A stretch of 12,027 nt of DNA, from positions 1 through 12,027 of the forward strand of contig JADZBR010000096.1 of NCBI GenBank assembly GCA_020852035.1, written 5' to 3'. Shown here piece by piece: positions 1-6,664 of the stretch. The position numbers were made by a program, and so were the translations under genes. The stretch's first letter is position 1, and every line of letters starts with the position of its first letter. Under the pieces are notes generated by a model that saw only the letters and a list, made by a program, of their open reading frames with translations, was not told the DNA's origin and ran no database searches. Origin of the DNA: Caulobacteraceae bacterium (GTDB lineage: Bacteria; Pseudomonadota; Alphaproteobacteria; Caulobacterales; Caulobacteraceae).

Positions 1-129
1 CACAGCATCGAGCCGAAGGTGGCGCCGGTGGGCGCCCATGCCCTGCCGCAGACCTCCTCCGGCAAGCTCAGCCGCGCCAAGGCCCGCGCGCTCTACCTGG
101 CCGGCGCCTTCGAGCCGGAGACGGTCTGA
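1..129 (+). CDS. Acyl-CoA/acyl-ACP synthetase (AMP-forming), C-terminal fragment
   Basis: This is the 3' end of a gene that begins before the window; 42 residues and a TGA stop are present. The visible tail contains LPQTSSGKLSRAKAR, which matches the last core motif of the ANL adenylating superfamily. In that family the Lys of SSGK contacts the acyl-adenylate, and fatty acyl-AMP ligases typically end with this kind of P-T-S-S-G-K-x-x-R stretch. It lies just upstream of the reductase, ACP and serine palmitoyltransferase. In Caulobacter an acyl synthetase at this position is needed for ceramide synthesis and is thought to load fatty acid onto the neighbouring ACP. The family call rests on one motif; the specific role is inferred from context. 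A GGAG near its end (117-120) can serve the next gene. Confidence 0.8.
   Translation, partial: HSIEPKVAPVGAHALPQTSSGKLSRAKARALYLAGAFEPETV
117..120 (+). promoter_or_regulatory. Ribosome binding site (GGAG) for the reductase gene
   Basis: GGAG lies 5 bases before the CTG at 126 and 8 bases before the ATC at 129. Both are normal Shine-Dalgarno distances, whereas the first canonical start (GTG 213) is more than 90 bases away. This supports initiation at 126/129 even though no ATG, GTG or TTG is present there. Confidence 0.45.
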
Positions 130-1079
130 TCGCCCGCCGCGCCGCCGTCACCGGCGCGACCGGCTTTCTCGGCCGTTATATCGTCCGCGCCCTGGCCGAC
201 GCCGGCTGGACCGTGCGCATCCTCGCCCGCCGCGATCCCTCGCATCCGTTCTGGCGCGCGATCGAACCCGAGGTCGTACTGGGCGACCTCGCCGACGCCG
301 GGGCGATGGCCCGGCTCTGTGACGGCGCCGATGCGGTGGTTCATGGCGCCGGCCTCATCAAGGCCCGCTCGCGCCCCGAGTTCGACCAGGTGAACGTGCT
401 GGGCGTCGAGCAGGCGGTTCGGACGTCGCCGGCGCCCGCGCACTTCGTGCTCGTCTCCAGCCTCGCCGCGCGCGAGCCGCGGCTTTCAGACTACGCCGCC
501 AGCAAACGGGCCGGCGAGGACGCACTGATCGCCAGCGGCCGCGGCCGGTTCACCATCGTGCGCCCGCCGGGCGTCTACGGCCCCGACGACCGCGAGACCT
601 TCGCCCTCTTCCAGGCGGCGCGGACCTGGCCGGTCCTGCCGGTGCTCGGCCCGGCCGCGCGCACGCCGCTGATCCACGCCGCCGACGCGGCCGCCCAGAT
701 CGCAGCGCTGGCCGCCCGCGCCCCGGTCGATGCGACCTATGCGCTCAGCGACGCGCGGCCGGACGGCTACGCCTGGCGCGAGATCATGGCCGCGCTCGCC
801 GCCAGCGTCGGGCGCACGCCCCGCTATGCGGCCGTGCCCGGCGCGGGCCTCGCGCTGGCGGGCGCGATTTCGGAACTGGCGTCCGGGCTGTCCGGGCGGG
901 CGCCGATCTTCACGCGGGGCACGGCGCGCGAGTTCCTGCACCCTGACTGGAGCCTTGCCCCGGCCGAGCAGGCGACCGGCCTGCCGGCCCCTCGCTTCGG
1001 GCTTGCGGACGGATTCGCCGCAACCGCGGCGTGGTATGTCGATGAGGGATGGCTGCAACAGTCGCCGTCTTCTTCTTGA
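126..1079 (+). CDS. cerR: Ceramide reductase CerR-like, NAD(P)-dependent epimerase/dehydratase family
   Basis: This is an extended short-chain dehydrogenase of about 316 residues. It carries the nucleotide-binding motif TGATGFLG near residues 8-15, a serine pair in VLVSSLAARE near 110, and the catalytic YxxxK as YAASK near residues 122-126. In Caulobacter, CerR acts after N-acylation and reduces the 3-keto group of ceramide; assignment here rests on fold and on position between the acyl synthetase and acp-spt. The start is odd. The first canonical start in frame is GTG 213, which would remove the whole glycine-rich motif. The reading frame stays open upstream, and the only plausible points are CTG 126 (overlapping the preceding TGA) or ATC 129. 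I used 126. A G instead of C at 131 would restore a TGATG junction, so a start-codon mutation or base error is possible. Confidence 0.8.
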   Translation: MIARRAAVTGATGFLGRYIVRALADAGWTVRILARRDPSHPFWRAIEPEVVLGDLADAGAMARLCDGADAVVHGAGLIKARSRPEFDQVNVLGVEQAVRTSPAPAHFVLVSSLAAREPRLSDYAASKRAGEDALIASGRGRFTIVRPPGVYGPDDRETFALFQAARTWPVLPVLGPAARTPLIHAADAAAQIAALAARAPVDATYALSDARPDGYAWREIMAALAASVGRTPRYAAVPGAGLALAGAISELASGLSGRAPIFTRGTAREFLHPDWSLAPAEQATGLPAPRFGLADGFAATAAWYVDEGWLQQSPSSS

Positions 1080-1117
1080 ACAGCGACAAGATTGCCGGTT
1101 ATTCTCCGGTCACGCGC

Positions 1118-1135
1118 CTGTTACAAGGCCGTCAT
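1118..1135 (+). promoter_or_regulatory. Possible Pho box (PhoB site) upstream of acp-spt
   Basis: The segment CTGTTACAAGGCCGTCAT has two 7-base units, CTGTTAC and CCGTCAT, whose starts are exactly 11 bases apart with a 4-base spacer. This is the layout of the classical Pho box (CTGTCAT-N4-CTGTCAT), with 11 of 14 consensus positions matched. It lies in the 105-base gap between cerR and the acp, 50 bases before the acp start. I see no convincing -10 element downstream, so it is only a candidate. Phosphate limitation is known to change Caulobacter sphingolipids, which makes the location sensible. Confidence 0.3.
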
Positions 1136-1184
1136 CAGGGGCGATGGCCGTGGGCCGCGCGTTGGGGCGCTTTTCTCACAAAGT

Positions 1185-1436
1185 ATGACTCAAGTAACCG
1201 ACATCACCTTGCGCGAAATCGAGCGCGCCGTCGAACGAGTCACAGGTCGTCGTGTGCAGATTTCCAGCGATTCGGTCATCAGCCGGGACCTGGAGATTGA
1301 TTCGCTGGCTCTCATGAACATTGTCATGGAGCTCGAAGACGCTTTTGATCTGTCGATTCCCTTGGATCGCCTCGCAGCGGTTGAAACCGCGGGGGACCTG
1401 TCCGAGGTGATTCACGATCTTCGTAGCAGGGGTTGA
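1185..1436 (+). CDS. Acyl carrier protein dedicated to sphingolipid synthesis
   Basis: This is an 83-residue acidic carrier protein. The phosphopantetheine site is Ser40 in EIDSLALMNIVMELED, the standard D-S-L motif at the start of helix 2, and the whole protein has the length of one ACP domain. Start ATG 1185 was chosen because it gives a normal ACP N-terminus; the frame is open further upstream. The gene ends two bases before the spt ATG, so the two are probably co-transcribed and translationally coupled. In Caulobacter an ACP next to spt is required for ceramide formation, apparently supplying acyl-ACP to serine palmitoyltransferase. No strong ribosome binding site precedes it (ACAAAGT-ATG). 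Base composition is distinctly low: about 56% GC over 1201-1436 by hand count, against about 72% in a sampled stretch of spt. Confidence 0.9.
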   Translation: MTQVTDITLREIERAVERVTGRRVQISSDSVISRDLEIDSLALMNIVMELEDAFDLSIPLDRLAAVETAGDLSEVIHDLRSRG

Positions 1437-1438
1437 GA

Positions 1439-2650
1439 ATGGGGCTTCTCGACAAGCACCTGGCGTACAGCCAAGCCTATGGCCAAATCCGCGACGCGGG
1501 GGCCGACCCTTTCAGTGTGCGCTTCGAGCAGGTGCTGTCGCCCACCGAGGGCTTGCTGAACGGCCGCAAGGTCATTCTCCTGGGCACCAACAACTATCTG
1601 GGCCTGACCTTCGACGAGGACTGCATCGAGGACGGCGTGGCGGTGCTGCGCGCGCAGGGCACCGGCACCACCGGCTCGCGCATCGCCAACGGCAGTTTCG
1701 CCGGCCACCTGGAACTGGAGCGGGCGCTCGCCCGCTTCTACGGCCGCAAGCATGCGATGGTGTTCACGACCGGCTACCAGGCCAATCTGGGGGTGCTCTC
1801 CACCCTCGCCGGCCGCGGCGACCACCTGATCCTCGACGCCGACAGCCACGCCTCGATCTACGACGGAGCCAAGCTCGGCCAGTCGGAGGTCATCCGCTTC
1901 CGCCACAACGACGCCGACGACCTCTACAAGCGCCTGAAGCGCCTGGAGGGCAAGCCGGGCGAGCGGATCATCGTGGTCGAGGGCATCTATTCCATGCTCG
2001 GCGACGTCGCGCCGCTGAAGGAGATCGCGGCGGTGAAGCGCGAGATGGGCGCGCACCTGATCGTCGACGAAGCCCATTCGAGGGGCGTGCTGGGCGAGAA
2101 GGGCCGGGGCCTGGCCGAGGCGGCCGGCGTGGAGGCCGACGTCGACTACATCGTCGGCACCTTCTCCAAGAGCCTCGGCGGCGTCGGCGGTTTCCTGGTC
2201 TCGGACGACCCGGACTTCGACGTGATGCGCGTGGTCTGCCGGCCCTACATGTTCACCGCCTCGCTGCCGCCGTCGGTGGTGGCCTCGACGCTCACCGCGC
2301 TGAAGAAGATCGAGACCGAGCCGGCGCTGCGCCGCAAGCTCTCCAACAACGCCGCGCGGCTTTATGACGGCCTCAATGCGATGGGCTTCCGCACCGGGCC
2401 GAAGGCGAGCCCGATCGTCGCCGTCGCCATGCCCGACCAGCCGGTGGCCATCGCCACCTGGAACGCCCTCCTGGCCAGCGGCGTCTACCTGAACCTCGCC
2501 CTGCCGCCGGCGACGCCGGACATGCAGCCGCTGCTGCGCTCCTCGGTCAGCGCCGCCCACACCGAGGCGCAGATCGACGAGGTGCTGGCCCAGTTCGAGA
2601 AGGTCGGCCGCGAGTTCGGCCTGCTGCCGCGCCAGGCGGCGCACGGGTAA
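1439..2650 (+). CDS. spt: Serine palmitoyltransferase (8-amino-7-oxononanoate synthase/alpha-oxoamine synthase family)
   Basis: This 403-residue soluble PLP enzyme condenses serine with an activated acyl chain to form 3-ketosphinganine, the first committed step of sphingolipid synthesis. Visible signatures are the glycine-rich GTGTTGSR near residues 74-81, the PLP-stacking His137 in DADSHASI, the DEAH motif (Asp210, His213), and the Schiff-base Lys244 in GTFSKSLGGVGG. Length and motif order fit the soluble bacterial Spt. Related enzymes (KBL, BioF, HemA) share these motifs, but the flanking ACP and CerR favour Spt. The start is ATG 1439, two bases after the acp stop, with CAGGGG a few bases upstream. 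A TTG at 1433 overlapping the acp stop is an alternative. The next gene converges, leaving a 45-base gap with no clear terminator. Confidence 0.93.
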   Translation: MGLLDKHLAYSQAYGQIRDAGADPFSVRFEQVLSPTEGLLNGRKVILLGTNNYLGLTFDEDCIEDGVAVLRAQGTGTTGSRIANGSFAGHLELERALARFYGRKHAMVFTTGYQANLGVLSTLAGRGDHLILDADSHASIYDGAKLGQSEVIRFRHNDADDLYKRLKRLEGKPGERIIVVEGIYSMLGDVAPLKEIAAVKREMGAHLIVDEAHSRGVLGEKGRGLAEAAGVEADVDYIVGTFSKSLGGVGGFLVSDDPDFDVMRVVCRPYMFTASLPPSVVASTLTALKKIETEPALRRKLSNNAARLYDGLNAMGFRTGPKASPIVAVAMPDQPVAIATWNALLASGVYLNLALPPATPDMQPLLRSSVSAAHTEAQIDEVLAQFEKVGREFGLLPRQAAHG

Positions 2651-2695
2651 CCAAGCCCCCCACTTTCGTCACCCGCGGAGTGGATTAAGCGCGCC

Positions 2696-3613
2696 CTACC
2701 CCTTCCGCCGCGCCCGCGCGACCCGCCATAGCACCCCTGGCGCCGCCAGGATCGGGTGCCGCTCGCGCCAGGGCGTGAGTTCGATGTCCACCCCGGTGTG
2801 CCGTTCGATCTTCCACGCCGCGTAGCGCGCCGCGCCGTCGAAGGTGAAAGCCGCCTTGATCAGCCGCGCGGCGTTCAGCGGCTTGCCCAGCGCCTGGCGC
2901 AGCGACCAGCCCCAGCGCAGGCCGAGCGCCGTGCGGGGCGACAACATCGGGCCGATCTGGCGCCCGCGCGCCTCGAACGGCACGCCCGCTTCCTCCCAGG
3001 CCGGCGCCAGGATGGCGACGTAGCGCGCCGGATGGCGGGCGATCAGGGTGTCGCCGCGCCCCTGCGCCTCGACCCTCAGTTCAGCCTTGTAGGTGCGCTG
3101 GAAGAGCGCCGCCCAATACTCCTCGCGCAGGCCCTGCGGCGGGCCGAGCGCCGCGGCGAACCGGCTGGCGGTGGCCACGCAGAGCGCCACCGCGCCGACG
3201 GCCGACCTGGCCGCCTCAGCGTCGCGCGACCAGATCAGCGCCGCCGGCTGGGCGAAGCGGGTCCAGATGGTGGTGTCGGCGCGTCGGCCGTGGGCGCTGA
3301 TCAGGAACTGGCGCAGGGTCAGGGTGGCGATCTTGGCGCGCAGGGCTTCAGCCCCCTCCCCGGCTTCCCGGTAGCTGACCTCCGGGGCGAGGATGCGGTT
3401 GACCAGCCCCTTCAGGCCCCGGCGCGGCTCGCGCTCGGTGAGCACATAGAAGTCGAGCACGCCGGAGAGGTCGCCGGTGCGCAGGGCCGAGCCGTAGAAC
3501 AGCACCGCCATCGCATGCGGCGTCTCGCGCGCCAGGTCGGCGGCCATCGCCGCCACCGCCGGCGGCGCGGGCTGCGCCAGTTCCTCGGCGAGCATCGCCG
3601 CAAGGTCGCTCAT
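2696..3613 (-). CDS. Nucleotidyltransferase-like protein of the ceramide phosphoglycerate operon (CpgC position)
   Basis: This is a 305-residue protein of uncertain activity. Residues 33-60 read HAMAVLFYGSALRTGDLSG followed by VLDFYVLTE, which resembles the GS...D-x-D hallmark of the MNT/polymerase-beta nucleotidyltransferase fold. The first metal-binding Asp appears replaced (V-L-D instead of D-x-D), so catalysis by this route is doubtful. The rest is Arg- and Trp-rich and matches no family I recognise; I see no clear membrane segment. The start is ATG 3613, overlapping the kinase stop by four bases (ATGA), which implies translational coupling as the last gene of a three-gene operon. By order it corresponds to the third gene of the Caulobacter cpgABC operon, needed for the anionic ceramide phosphoglycerate; that correspondence is from memory of gene order. 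An upstream extension of the frame overlaps the kinase gene and is not used. Confidence 0.75.
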   Translation of the reverse strand: MSDLAAMLAEELAQPAPPAVAAMAADLARETPHAMAVLFYGSALRTGDLSGVLDFYVLTEREPRRGLKGLVNRILAPEVSYREAGEGAEALRAKIATLTLRQFLISAHGRRADTTIWTRFAQPAALIWSRDAEAARSAVGAVALCVATASRFAAALGPPQGLREEYWAALFQRTYKAELRVEAQGRGDTLIARHPARYVAILAPAWEEAGVPFEARGRQIGPMLSPRTALGLRWGWSLRQALGKPLNAARLIKAAFTFDGAARYAAWKIERHTGVDIELTPWRERHPILAAPGVLWRVARARRKG

Positions 3614-4506
3614 GCCAGGGCGAAGCGGATCGGCGCGCCGAGAGCGATCTCCACCCGGCCGGCGGGGAAGAGCTCGCCATCGACGATGAAGGGCTGCGAG
3701 AGGGTCAGCGACAGCCGCTCGGCGCCGCCCCGGCGATAGCCCAGCGGCTCCAGTCTCGGATCGTCGCGGCCGCGCAGCACGGGCAGGAGCATGGCCGACA
3801 ATCGGCGCGCCGGGGCCTCGATGTCCAGCCACCCGATCCCCCGCGGCGCATCGCCGAACGGCCGGACGCCGAGCGGCAGCCGTTCCAGCGTGGACGCCAG
3901 CACGATGAACCGCCGCCCTTCCCGCGCCAGGCCGCCGTCCACGGCCACGGCGATGTCCTCGCCGGCGCGCCATTCGTTGTCGGTGCGGCCGGTGAGCGCC
4001 CGGTCGATGGCCAGCGCCAGGGTCACCGCCACCGAGGCGGTCTGGAAGACGCCCGCCCGGTTCACCCGCTTCGACAGCTCCGTCGCCCGGCGATAGGCCG
4101 CCGCGCCCAGGATGAAGCCGCGCACCGGTGGGTGCTCGCCGTCCGGCCAGGAGAGCTCCAGCGGCCGGCGCTGGCTGGGCCGGGCGATGCCGGCGGCGAG
4201 CGCCGGCAGGCGCGGCGGCGGACCGAGATCGCGGGCCAGGACGTTGGTCTTGCCGAGCGGGTAGATCGCCAGCATCGGCGGCGTCTCGAAGAGGCCGGGC
4301 AGCAAGCCGAGGATGTCGCGCACCGTGCCGTCGCCGCCTTCGATGGCCAGGGCCTCGACGCGGGCCTCGGCGAAGGCGGCCAAAGCTTCGCGCAGGTCCT
4401 CCTGGCTGTCGGGCTCGGCGCCCATCACCCCGGCCGGCAGCGGCTGGGCGCGGGCGCGGCCGAGGTTCCGGTGGCTCTTCGGATTGCGGATCAGCCCGAC
4501 GCGCAT
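3610..4506 (-). CDS. cpgB: Lipid kinase, CpgB-type ceramide kinase (diacylglycerol kinase catalytic domain family)
   Basis: This is a 298-residue cytosolic kinase of the DAGK/sphingosine kinase/YegS family. It has an N-terminal RNP in LIRNPKSHRN, the nucleotide-binding GGDGT at residues 57-61, and a second motif PLGKTNVLARDLG near 83-95. Canonical family members have P-x-G-T-x-N-D-x-A-R there; this one has a Lys inserted or substituted and Val in place of the usual Asp after Asn. The family phosphorylates lipid alcohols using ATP. In Caulobacter the gene two places from spt encodes a ceramide kinase of an evolutionarily distinct type, so ceramide is the likely substrate. The start is ATG 4506, whose A is the last base of the preceding stop (TGATG). 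It sits between the phosphatidyltransferase and the nucleotidyltransferase-like gene. Confidence 0.88.
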   Translation of the reverse strand: MRVGLIRNPKSHRNLGRARAQPLPAGVMGAEPDSQEDLREALAAFAEARVEALAIEGGDGTVRDILGLLPGLFETPPMLAIYPLGKTNVLARDLGPPPRLPALAAGIARPSQRRPLELSWPDGEHPPVRGFILGAAAYRRATELSKRVNRAGVFQTASVAVTLALAIDRALTGRTDNEWRAGEDIAVAVDGGLAREGRRFIVLASTLERLPLGVRPFGDAPRGIGWLDIEAPARRLSAMLLPVLRGRDDPRLEPLGYRRGGAERLSLTLSQPFIVDGELFPAGRVEIALGAPIRFALA

Positions 4507-5645
4507 CAGGCCGAAAGCCAGGACACCACCTTGGCCCTCGGCGTCGCCAGGGCCTGGAACAGACGCACGAGGTGGACGAGGAAACTCAGCACCGTCCAGG
4601 CCGCGACGGCCAGCAGGCCGAGGTCGGGGCGGCCGACGAGGAGGCTCAGCGTCAACAGGATCAGGTTCGGATTGCGCCGCGCGGTGATCAGCCGGAACCA
4701 GCTGTCGAAGGGCCGCCAGGAGTGGATGTGCATGCCGTAGAGCCGCATGAAGATCCCCTCCTCCCCCCGCTGCAGGGCGTAGAGCAGGGTCACGCTGGCC
4801 AGCACCCAGGGGGCGATGTCCGGCGGCAGGGGGGTCGGGCCGGCCTGCACCCCCACCCACCAGGCCCACCACCAGAACGGCGGGTGGATCAGGTCGATGC
4901 CGTGGTCGAAGATGTTGCCCCAGCTGGACGAGGTGAGCGTCACCCGCGCCAGCTTGCCGTCCACCGTGTCGAGGAAGGTCATCAGCCAGCCGGCGACGAG
5001 GCCGAGGGCGTAGTCGCCGCGCCAGAAGGCCCAGAAAGCCAGCAGCACCAGGAGGAAGCCGGCGAACGTCACCTGGTTGGGCGTGATCTTCGCCTGCGCG
5101 CACCAGCGGGTGACGATCCGCGCCGGGACCGGCCAGGCGTATTTGGTGACCAGGTCCGTCACGCCCTTGTAGGAGGCGGCGAACAGGCGCTTTTCGATCG
5201 CATCGACCGTGCCGGCCGTCAGCGGCGCGACCAGCGGCGGCTCACGCTTGCGCAGCGCGGCGTTGTAGGCCGAGCCCAGCCCGGCGACATCGGTGCGCTC
5301 GAGATCGGCCAGGCCCGGCGCGCTCGCATCGCCCGCCTCGAGCGCCGCCATCGCCGCGGAGGCCGCGCCGACCACGTGGGCGGCCACGGGCGTCCCGTCC
5401 TCGGCGACCAGCAGCACCCCCGGCTTGCCGGCCAGCGCCTTGATCAGCGCCTCGTCCAGCACATAGTCGCCGCGCGCGATCAGACCGCCGCGGGCCGCGC
5501 GGCTGGGCGGACCGGGCTCGACGCCGGCGCGGCGGAAGCTGCGCTCCAGCCGCTCGCCCGCGGTCATGCCCCAAAGGCGGGTGTCGCTGGCTCCCACCAC
5601 CACGCCGACGGGCGCGGTCCGATCCGCTGCGGCGTCGCTTGCCAT
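4506..5645 (-). CDS. CDP-alcohol phosphatidyltransferase with extra N-terminal domain (CpgA position)
   Basis: This 379-residue membrane enzyme carries the complete family signature in its C-terminal half: Asp226, Asp229, Gly230, Ala233, Arg234, Gly243, Asp247 and Asp251, i.e. D-x2-D-G-x2-A-R-x8-G-x3-D-x3-D. Hydrophobic stretches near 191-225, 256-268, 281-296 and 330-370 fit the usual helical bundle. Residues 183-195 (AQAKITPNQVTFA) match the conserved entry to the first helix. The first 140 residues are additional and resemble a worn nucleotidyltransferase domain (VGASDTRLWGMTAGERL), recalling the fused arrangement in inositol-phosphate cytidylyltransferase/DIPP synthase. The enzyme should transfer a phospho-alcohol from a CDP-activated donor. 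It leads the - strand operon with the ceramide kinase, so it probably builds the phosphoglycerate headgroup; this is inference. The start ATG 5645 gives the full N-terminal domain. Confidence 0.88.
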   Translation of the reverse strand: MASDAAADRTAPVGVVVGASDTRLWGMTAGERLERSFRRAGVEPGPPSRAARGGLIARGDYVLDEALIKALAGKPGVLLVAEDGTPVAAHVVGAASAAMAALEAGDASAPGLADLERTDVAGLGSAYNAALRKREPPLVAPLTAGTVDAIEKRLFAASYKGVTDLVTKYAWPVPARIVTRWCAQAKITPNQVTFAGFLLVLLAFWAFWRGDYALGLVAGWLMTFLDTVDGKLARVTLTSSSWGNIFDHGIDLIHPPFWWWAWWVGVQAGPTPLPPDIAPWVLASVTLLYALQRGEEGIFMRLYGMHIHSWRPFDSWFRLITARRNPNLILLTLSLLVGRPDLGLLAVAAWTVLSFLVHLVRLFQALATPRAKVVSWLSA

Positions 5646-5721
5646 TCACCGACCCTGTTGAAAATCTGCCGGGCTTGATACGCAGGTTCGCCCCGCCCCG
5701 CCACCGCCGGATCGACCCTAA

Positions 5722-6618
5722 GTGCCCGCCTTCCGCCTCGCCCACCTCTCCGACCCGCACCTCGTCCCGCCCGAGGGCGAGACGGCGTTCGGCGGCGCGT
5801 GGCTCTCCAAGCGCACGCTCAGCCGCCTCTCCTGGCGGCGCAAGCGCAGCCACGTCCACCGGCCGGAGGTGCTGGCCGCCGTGGTCGCCGACATCCAGGC
5901 CCATGCGCCCGACCACATCGCGGTCACCGGCGACCTGACCAACTTCTCCACCGAAAAGGAATGGATCGCCGCCCGCGCGTGGCTGACGGGGCTCGGCCCG
6001 CCTGGCACAGTCACCCTGAGCCTCGGCAACCACGACGTCCTGGTGCGCGAGGCCGCCGCCGCCGCGCGGATGACAGGCTGGGCGCCGTGGCTGCACGACG
6101 CCGGGCCGGGCTTCCCGGCGGTGCGCGACCGTCAGGACGTGGTGCTGATCAACCTCTGCTCGGCCCTGCCGACCCGCCCGTTCTCGGCCGAGGGCGAACT
6201 GGGCGCCGATCAGCTGGAGCGGCTGGCGGCGATCCTTCGCCGCGAGCACGCCCGTTTCCGCATCGTCCTGCTGCACCACGCGGTGGTCGAAGGCACAGTG
6301 AAGCCCCGCAAGGCCCTGCGCGACCGCGCCGCCCTGCGCGAGGTGCTGCGCGCCGAGGGCGCTGAACTGGTCCTCCACGGCCACGCCCACGCGCCAGTGT
6401 TCGCCACCACACCCGGACCGAAGGGCGCGATCCCGGTGATGGCCGTCCCCTCCGCCTCGGCGCGGGCGGGCGGCAGGACGCCGGCCGCGGGCTGGCGGCT
6501 ATTGGAGGTCGGCGAGGACGGCGCGGTGGGCGTGGTCGAGCGCGGGTTCGACGGGGCGGCGATGGTGGAGACCGGGCGATATCGGCTGCTGGCCCAAACC
6601 TTCCCGCTACGCTCTTGA
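5722..6618 (+). CDS. Calcineurin-like metallophosphoesterase
   Basis: This is a 298-residue phosphoesterase with the full metal-binding motif set in order: D-x-H in LSDPHL (Asp11, His13), GDLTN (Asp71), GNHD (102-105), HH (185-186) and GHAH (220-223). No signal peptide is seen, so it should act in the cytoplasm on a phosphate ester. The start is GTG 5722, with D-x-H only ten residues in, as usual for the family. It is divergent from the phosphatidyltransferase, whose start is 76 bases away, so the two may share a promoter region. I recall a phosphoesterase at the same place in Caulobacter. A role removing phosphate from a headgroup intermediate, or hydrolysing a nucleotide-activated donor, is plausible but not shown by the sequence. 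Confidence 0.88.
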   Translation: MPAFRLAHLSDPHLVPPEGETAFGGAWLSKRTLSRLSWRRKRSHVHRPEVLAAVVADIQAHAPDHIAVTGDLTNFSTEKEWIAARAWLTGLGPPGTVTLSLGNHDVLVREAAAAARMTGWAPWLHDAGPGFPAVRDRQDVVLINLCSALPTRPFSAEGELGADQLERLAAILRREHARFRIVLLHHAVVEGTVKPRKALRDRAALREVLRAEGAELVLHGHAHAPVFATTPGPKGAIPVMAVPSASARAGGRTPAAGWRLLEVGEDGAVGVVERGFDGAAMVETGRYRLLAQTFPLRS

Positions 6619-6643
6619 ACCTCCCCGCGCAGCGGCGGGAGGT
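6619..6643. terminator. Intergenic hairpin between convergent genes
   Basis: ACCTCCC at 6619-6625 pairs perfectly with GGGAGGT at 6637-6643, and the 11 bases between are GC-rich with partial further pairing. It begins right after the phosphoesterase stop and lies between two convergent genes. There is no T-tract on either side, so it is not a classical intrinsic terminator. It may work as a bidirectional or 3'-stabilising structure, or be one copy of a dispersed hairpin of a type I associate with Caulobacteraceae intergenic regions. Confidence 0.4.
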
Positions 6644-6664
6644 AAGGCGGAGGCTCGAGCCAAC

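Noticed and set aside
1412..2644. 410-codon open frame antisense to spt
   Set aside because: It mirrors the codon phase of spt in GC-rich DNA and has an Arg/Gln/Gly/Val/Ala-rich composition with no recognisable domain.
2651..2695. Terminator between spt and the convergent gene
   Set aside because: No stem with a T-tract is visible in these 45 bases.
3614..3973. Upstream extension of the 305-residue protein
   Set aside because: It overlaps the kinase coding region and is Arg/Ala-rich; the ATGA junction at 3613 is the natural start.
4128..5678. 516-codon + strand frame opposite the kinase and phosphatidyltransferase
   Set aside because: It is rich in Arg, Gly, Pro and Ala and has no domain. 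The opposite strand carries intact catalytic motifs, so this is a shadow frame.
5646..5721. Fur or sigma-70 promoter in the divergent gap before the phosphatidyltransferase and phosphoesterase
   Set aside because: TTGAAA at 5658 has no -10-like hexamer at proper spacing, and I see no Fur-type palindrome. The gap must hold promoters but I cannot place them.
5242..6390. 382-codon - strand frame across the divergent gap and the phosphoesterase
   Set aside because: It spans two real genes in the wrong phase and breaks into low-complexity Arg/Gly sequence.
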